The notes under the pieces: model-generated
What the model was told of the DNA's origin: nothing
Seen by the model: the letters and a program-made list of their open reading frames with translations, nothing else
Databases searched by the model: none
Shown here: in pieces, positions 7,673 through 11,873 of the stretch
How the letters are laid out: every line of letters starts with the position of its first letter
Position numbering within the stretch: position 1 is the first letter of the stretch
Made by a program: the position numbers and the translations under genes
Source of the DNA: Tolypocladium sp. Sup5 PDA-1
Lineage: Eukaryota; Ascomycota; Sordariomycetes; Hypocreales; Ophiocordycipitaceae
Reading direction: 5' to 3'
DNA: 11,873 nt
Assembly (NCBI GenBank): GCA_000750105.3
Contig: JPHH03000152.1
Location: forward strand, 1-11,873

Positions 7673-7942
7673 TTAAGAAAAATTAGTAAATAAAAGGAAG
7701 ATACGCGTAGGGAAGTAAGATAAATAAGATAACGCTATTAAAATACTATTATAGTTCGAATAACCCCGTTTTATATACTTATAGTAGCGGGAAGAGCCCC
7801 TTACTATATTATAAGTTAACTTCCGCTTAAAATAAAAAGTATAAGGCATATCTATAGCGTTGCCTTCGGCTAGGATAAGGGAAGCTAGACGGTCGCGTTC
7901 GAAGGATTTGCGAGATTTTGGTTTTTTAATACGACCTAACAT
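7673..7942 (-). CDS. Surviving 89-codon open frame: N-terminal part of the antisense gene
   Basis: This is the longest open frame in the window. It starts MLGRIKKPKSRKSFERDRL, basic and possibly a nuclear targeting region, then LASLILAEGNAIDMP, then the zinc-cluster-like segment (residues 34-64). Residues 70-89 (hydrophobic, Phe/Leu/Tyr-rich) look unlike coding sequence and probably result from reading past a frame break or into an intron. It has probably survived because it contained few Gln or Trp codons, the ones RIP turns into stops. With all cluster positions Tyr it should not bind zinc, so a functional product is unlikely. Confidence 0.4.
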   Translation of the reverse strand: MLGRIKKPKSRKSFERDRLASLILAEGNAIDMPYTFYFKRKLTYNIVRGSSRYYKYIKRGYSNYNSILIALSYLSYFPTRIFLLFTNFS

Positions 7943-8070
7943 AGTATTAGCATAATATCTTAGAATAATTATAAAAATAGGTTACCGTACCTATAAATGC
8001 GGGCATAGGTAAGGTATTTATGCGTTAGTTACGGGTATTATAAGGCTAGGTCTTAGGGATAAGACCGTTA
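7943..8070. other. Non-coding 3' segment with two perfect 7-bp hairpins
   Basis: TACCTAT (7988-7994) pairs with ATAGGTA (8005-8011) around a 10-base loop. GGTCTTA (8049-8055) pairs with TAAGACC (8060-8066) around a GGGA loop, ending four bases before the polypurine tract. No coding potential is seen. This stretch is upstream of the antisense ATG and could hold that gene's promoter, but no promoter motif stands out. Confidence 0.5.
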
Positions 8071-8080
8071 GGAGAGGGGA
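8071..8080 (+). other. Polypurine tract (plus-strand primer)
   Basis: GGAGAGGGGA is a run of ten purines ending five bases before the 3' LTR (8086). This is the expected place for the tract that survives RNase H digestion and primes plus-strand DNA. Purine runs rich in G are rare elsewhere in this sequence, and this one has no CA/TG site for RIP. Confidence 0.85.
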
Positions 8081-8085
8081 TATCG

Positions 8086-8518
8086 TATTATAACCTAGGC
8101 TAACGGGCTATGGGATAGGCCGGCTATGTAGGCGCTAATGCGGGCTATATAGAATAATAGTTAGAACGGTTAACTAATAAACGGTGGATTAGTGCGATCT
8201 ATAGGATAGATCGTGCGATCTATTAGATAGATTATTAACGATCTATGGATTATTAGTAATCTATAAATTATAACGATCTAAGGGATCGTAGTAATCCCTA
8301 GGAGCGGCAGCGATCTATCGCTAGTATATAGGACCCCTTAATTTCCTTATTATAGCATAGATACCTCGCTAGCTTTTAATAACACTCTTTAGTTACGATT
8401 TACTATCTAGGATATTCGATCTATTACTATTATAATAAGACTAGCCTAGTATTACGCCCTGACCTTACCTGCTAATATAAACCTGCTAGTTTATCCCTTA
8501 GGAACCTAAACCGTTATA
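8086..8518 (+). repeat. 3' long terminal repeat
   Basis: This 433-bp repeat aligns without gaps to 598-1030 (offset 7488). It starts TATTATAACC and ends CCGTTATA. It has the same palindrome cluster (8186-8322) and TATATA (8325-8330). Where the LTRs differ, each carries RIP-type T or A at roughly half of the sites, so both were mutated after insertion and neither is the ancestral form. Confidence 0.95.
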
Positions 8519-8523
8519 GTTAT
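8519..8523. repeat. Target site duplication, right copy (GTTAT)
   Basis: GTTAT directly follows the 3' LTR and is identical to 593-597. From here the sequence continues the outer copy in reverse orientation. Confidence 0.93.
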
Positions 8524-9730
8524 TAATTATTCGCTAAAAGGTTACTAGCGTATTAATAAGCCCGAAAGGTATTATTAAGTATTCGAATAGTCTAAATTTC
8601 GTCCAGAAAGCTATTATCTATTCATGTCCCTTTTTTATCTTAATAAGGTTATAGGCTCCTTTAAGGTCAAGCGCTATGAATTACTTTATACTAGCTAACC
8701 TATCTTTTATCTCTGAGATAAGAGGTAATAGTATGCGGTCTTTAATAATATCGGCGTTAATACGTCGGTAGTCGATAATAAGTTAGAGTTTTCCATTCTT
8801 CTTTAAGACGAATATAACTAGATATCCTACTTTAGATATTAATAGCTATATATATCCTTTCTTTAGATTTTCGTCGATATAGTCGCGTAGCGTTTCGAGT
8901 TACTTTTCGTTAAGGTTATATATTTTATAGAATAAGGGTATTATTCCTTCTTTAAGGTAGATCTTATAATCCTATTAACTATGTTCTAGTAGTCCTGTTT
9001 CGAGTTCTTCCTCGAATAGTTATTTATACCTATAGTATTCTATTAGAATGTTCTTTATTCTATCTTCCGATAGGCTATTGTTTATCGATTCGATATTATC
9101 GTTAATTTATTCGAGGTCTCTCCTAAGAGCGGTAATAACTCTTCGGATCTTCTAGTTCTTTCCTTTATTTTATTTATATTATATACTAGGTTATAGAGCT
9201 ATGTTAGTTACTACTTAGGTCTTTATCGCCCATAATATTTTATTTAAGAGGGGTGATTTATATATCCTTGCTTTAGTAACTAAGTCGTCGTGAAATTTTA
9301 CTTCTTTTTTAATCTTCTAATCCTAGGGGGCTATATTCTTATTCTAACGTAGTTAGCCTATCCTCTAGTTAATCGTTAGGTTACTTATCTATAGCTATAG
9401 ATATCCTAGTACTAGGTCGTGCCCTAATATATCTATAATATCGAAGTTAGCTTATTCTCGTTATCCTTAAATTAAGATATCGAGGTAATTAATCTCTATA
9501 TCGATAATTCCGTTATTATACTTAAAGGATTCTCCTTCGATATTTTAGAGCATATATAGCTCTTCCTTTTACGTCTATAGGAGTTAGTAACGATTTACGA
9601 CTCTTAGTAAAATATAATTGCCTATCGCGCTACTATCTAATAGTGCTTATATACGATATCCTATAATCTAGACGTCTAATACTATTTTATTACTATAACT
9701 TATCTCTATTATATATAGGGTCCTTAGATC
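8519..9730 (-). pseudogene. pol: Outer copy pol fragment: protease and N-terminal half of RT
   Basis: On the minus strand this holds the protease core (catalytic Asp codon at 9637-9635, followed by the same Ser-Ser-Ala as the inner copy) and the RT fingers and palm, up to the insertion point. Fewer RIP sites are converted here than in the inner copy: CA plus TG total 7 in 8581-8760 against 1 in the matching inner stretch 4752-4931 (counted by eye). In-frame stops are still present, and the gene is cut in two by the inserted element, with its continuation at 1-597. Confidence 0.88.
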
Positions 9731-11873
9731 TCTTTACTATATACTAGTCTATAGCCCTTTTATAGATAGCGTGCCTTGTTTTTTAAATCCTAGTCTAATT
9801 TTTCTTTATCGATAAGCTTCTTTAGTTCGTTATACTAATACTTATGTCCTGGTTTTCCTTTTGCGTTCTAGAAGTTAAAGTTATTTTAGTATATTTCCTC
9901 GAGCGTATGCTAGATCTCCTTAGAGTCCTCTTTATACTTCCTATAATTAGCGTTCTTATAATTAACTACGTATTTCTAGTAGTATTCGGGTTATAATACC
10001 GATTTTTCGTAGTATATATTAAGAAGTCTCTCGTTCTTTTAATACTTTAGCGCTATTTAGATAGGTCTAATATATCCTTCTTACTATTATTCGTCGATTA
10101 TTTATCGATATATTTTATAGGGTTTTAGTATTCCCTATATATTAATATGCTATTCTCGTGCTTTTTCTCTTATATATTTGGGGTATCTTAGTAAGGGGCA
10201 ATCCCTATAACTTTCTCTATCGTATATCGGTATATAGATAATTTATCGAGTAATAGGATATCCTTGCTATATATATTAGTACTACTCCTATACTTTCCTA
10301 AAGGTATATGCATAGTAAGTAAGTAATATATATATCCCGTTAATTAACTAATCGCTTTAGTATTTAAGGGGTATGTTTTCGTTTAGTTCTAGGATAACTA
10401 CCTTATGCGATACGTATTACGTAGTTGCCCTTTATTTATATAGGTCGTTTAATATATATAAGTTAGTAACGGCATATCCCTTTTACTTAGTAAGGAATAC
10501 GTTATATCGTGCCTTAGTTCGGAAATATATTTAATAATCTAGGTAGATATATAAGGCCTATAAAATTTACGTATATAACTTATGCCTAGGTATAACCCTA
10601 GGGTTATCTCCGTATTCTATTTATAGGTATACGTCTCCTACGATTGCATTTATCGTATTAGTCGCGATAATAGTAATAGCGTAGTCTCTGCCTTTAGGCG
10701 CGGGTTCGTATTAGATAAGAGTAGATTATTATATCTCTATAAGAGGTTCTAGCTCTATTTATATACCGATATCGGTTATAGCGCTTGTTTTTATATTATC
10801 GTTTAATATTTCCTTTCCTTTAAGCGAGGCTCCGAGGGTCGCGTTTTCCCGATAGAGTATCGGTACTTCTAATCGTCCGTCCTCGGTCGCGCTAGGCATA
10901 TAGTTCTTATCTTCGGAGCTAGTATTATTAATACTTCGTTTATCGTTAGACTTAAAGTATTACTTCGCATTATTAAATATCTCTAGTCTTTCTTCTTCTT
11001 CTATTAACCGTGATTATTATTTTACTTCGGCGATTATTCTATATCGCTCTTCTTCTTAGTAGCGATATCGTTGTTTAATCCGGTATAATTAGCGTATATC
11101 TTCCTAGAATTTCTTTCTATTTTATCATATCTATTTATTAGATACTCCTCCTAGATACGGGAATTCTATATATTCTTCTTATTATTATTTAAGCCTTCGT
11201 CCGTCGGTTACGCCTTATAACTTAGAGACTCCTCGTCTTCCTATTATAGTAATGGTTTTGCTCCCTTTTAGTTCTCTAGGGAACTATCCGCTACCTTATT
11301 TATCTAAGAGGTGCGTGTTATAGTCGTTATTATAGCATATAGTCTAGTTTAGGTTATTATAGTTAACTAGTTCCTTATTAATAGCGTTAAGGTGCTTCTT
11401 ACCTTCCGGTATTAGCTTCTATCTAATCTTCTTAGGTTACTTATATTTACGGGCGAAGTGTCCGAACTTCCTATAGTTATAGCATTTCTTGCCTTCTTTT
11501 AGCTTAGTTTTCTATATTATGTCTAAGTCTATTCGTCCTAGACTAGAGTTATTATAGCATATAATAGGTTCTTTACGCTTTCGTTAAGAGTTACTAAAGT
11601 AATAGGTAGGGTTTCTATTCTACCCTTTTCTTACGTACCTCCTCTCTTCGCGTCTCTTATACTATCTATCGTCGATGCGTATAGCTATAGCGATATATTT
11701 AGCTAATATATCGGGTCGCTCTTCCTTATAGAGTTCGTCCTTAACGTCCTCCTTTAATCCCGAGTAGAAGGCTCTTATTAAGTAAGACTACTCCTATAGG
11801 ATCTTTAAGATAATTTATCGGAAGGTTGCCGCGTAGTCCGACGCGGATCCCTTCTATCGGAGGTTATCGAGTT
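9724..11873 (-). pseudogene. gag: Outer copy gag fragment with zinc knuckle and extension
   Basis: This matches inner 1639-3788. It holds the gag-frame extension (9726-11442), the CCHC knuckle (11443-11484, with first Cys TGC and His CAC kept) and part of the Gag core, cut by the window edge. The acidic run is at about 10990-11001 on the minus strand. Stops interrupt the frame throughout. The -1 relation between gag and pol frames is the same as in the inner copy. Confidence 0.85.

Larger units (their letters stand above)
7296..7942 (-). pseudogene. Antisense gene with Zn2Cys6-like cluster and coiled coil, RIP-inactivated
   Basis: The frame begins with ATG at 7942 and stays open for 89 codons, to the stop at 7673-7675. 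Tyr 34, 37, 44, 53, 56 and 64 are spaced X2, X6, X8, X2, X7, which is the Gal4-type Zn2Cys6 spacing. The stretch FKRKLT before the third position resembles the basic loop of those clusters. All six would be Cys if TAY came from TGY. A second part in another minus frame (7640 down to about 7298) reads LDTEEEEARELLEKL, then a Lys/Arg-rich helix, then LIPTLESHER, IDNL, SLGIPN and GPLV. TAG/TAA codons there fit former Gln or Trp. The frame change near 7675 is an indel or a small intron. A DNA-binding role is inferred. From memory it resembles short fungal proteins annotated as hypothetical; this was not checked. Confidence 0.65.
598..8518 (+). mobile_element. Full-length RIP-mutated Ty3/Gypsy chromovirus-type LTR retrotransposon
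   Basis: This 7,921-bp element has two 433-bp LTRs, a purine-rich tract beside the 3' LTR, a 5-bp target duplication, and the domain order Gag, protease, RT, RNase H, integrase, chromodomain. Integrase after RNase H defines Ty3/Gypsy, and the chromodomain places it among chromoviruses. The LTR ends read TATTA...TTATA, which fits an original TG...CA after RIP at both ends. All long frames are broken by TAA/TAG, mainly at codons that fit former Gln (CAR) or Trp (TGG). It lies in opposite orientation within another copy of its own family. An extra antisense gene sits between pol and the 3' LTR. The element cannot encode its own proteins now. Confidence 0.95.
8519..11873 (-). mobile_element. Outer Ty3/Gypsy copy, right arm (reverse orientation)
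   Basis: This 3,355-bp arm is the reverse complement of inner positions 1639-4993 (outer position = 13512 minus inner position). Anchors at the protease Asp, the zinc knuckle, the slippery-like heptamer and the last base of the window all fit this one formula, so there is no net indel. It runs from RT (at 8519) back through protease and the gag extension into the Gag core at the window end. Its 5' LTR lies beyond the window. Differences from the inner copy are mostly transitions, with rare transversions (for example near 10180). Confidence 0.93.

Noticed and set aside
7673..7942. The 89-residue frame as an intact functional small protein
   Set aside because: Its C-terminal 20 residues look like out-of-frame reading, the likely continuation lies in another frame with stops, and all presumed zinc ligands are Tyr. 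It is treated as the open remnant of a broken gene.
598..8518. Ty1/Copia or LINE origin
   Set aside because: Integrase lies after RNase H and a chromodomain follows, and LTRs are present; this order excludes Copia and LINE types.
1..11873. AT-rich mitochondrial DNA or a centromere core
   Set aside because: Low CA/TG with remaining CG, TA excess, LTRs, target duplication and recognisable Gypsy domains explain the composition better as RIP-mutated nuclear repeats.

Overview
This window is transposon sequence from a filamentous ascomycete (Pezizomycotina), and no host gene is visible. Almost every long frame is cut by TAG and TAA codons. CA and TG are very scarce while TA is very common. This is the signature of repeat-induced point mutation (RIP: C to T, mainly at CpA). 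A closer taxon cannot be given from the sequence.

Layout. Positions 598-8518 hold a complete 7,921-bp Ty3/Gypsy LTR retrotransposon of the chromovirus type on the + strand. It has two 433-bp LTRs (598-1030 and 8086-8518), a polypurine tract beside the 3' LTR, and a perfect 5-bp target duplication (593-597 and 8519-8523). It sits inside a second copy of the same family lying in the opposite orientation. The left arm of that outer copy (1-597) is the reverse complement of inner positions 4989-5585. Its right arm (8519-11873) is the reverse complement of 1639-4993. Anchors checked along both arms show no net indel. The outer copy is broken within its reverse transcriptase, just upstream of the YxDD motif, and runs off both ends of the window.

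Inner element, 5' to 3': LTR; leader (1031-1173); gag with a Gag core and a CCHC zinc knuckle, followed by a long extension of unknown role (to about 3788); pol in the -1 frame relative to gag, with aspartic protease, reverse transcriptase, RNase H, integrase (DD35E geometry) and a C-terminal chromodomain (about 3782-7387); an antisense gene (7942 down to about 7296); a short non-coding stretch with hairpins; polypurine tract; LTR.

The most interesting item is the antisense gene. Its first 89 codons are the longest open frame in the window. They hold six tyrosines with exactly the spacing of the six cysteines of a Gal4-type Zn2Cys6 cluster, and a broken coiled-coil-like stretch follows. I infer a DNA-binding-like accessory protein, carried antisense at the 3' end of the retrotransposon, whose six cysteine codons were all changed TGY to TAY by RIP.

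The element had a full replication and integration machinery plus a chromatin-reading module, but all of it is now dead. Several catalytic codons are mutated (GAY to AAY, TGY to TAY, CAY to TAY) and every domain has in-frame stops. The two LTRs differ at 42 of 433 positions (counted by eye), all transitions, so normal LTR dating would not work here.
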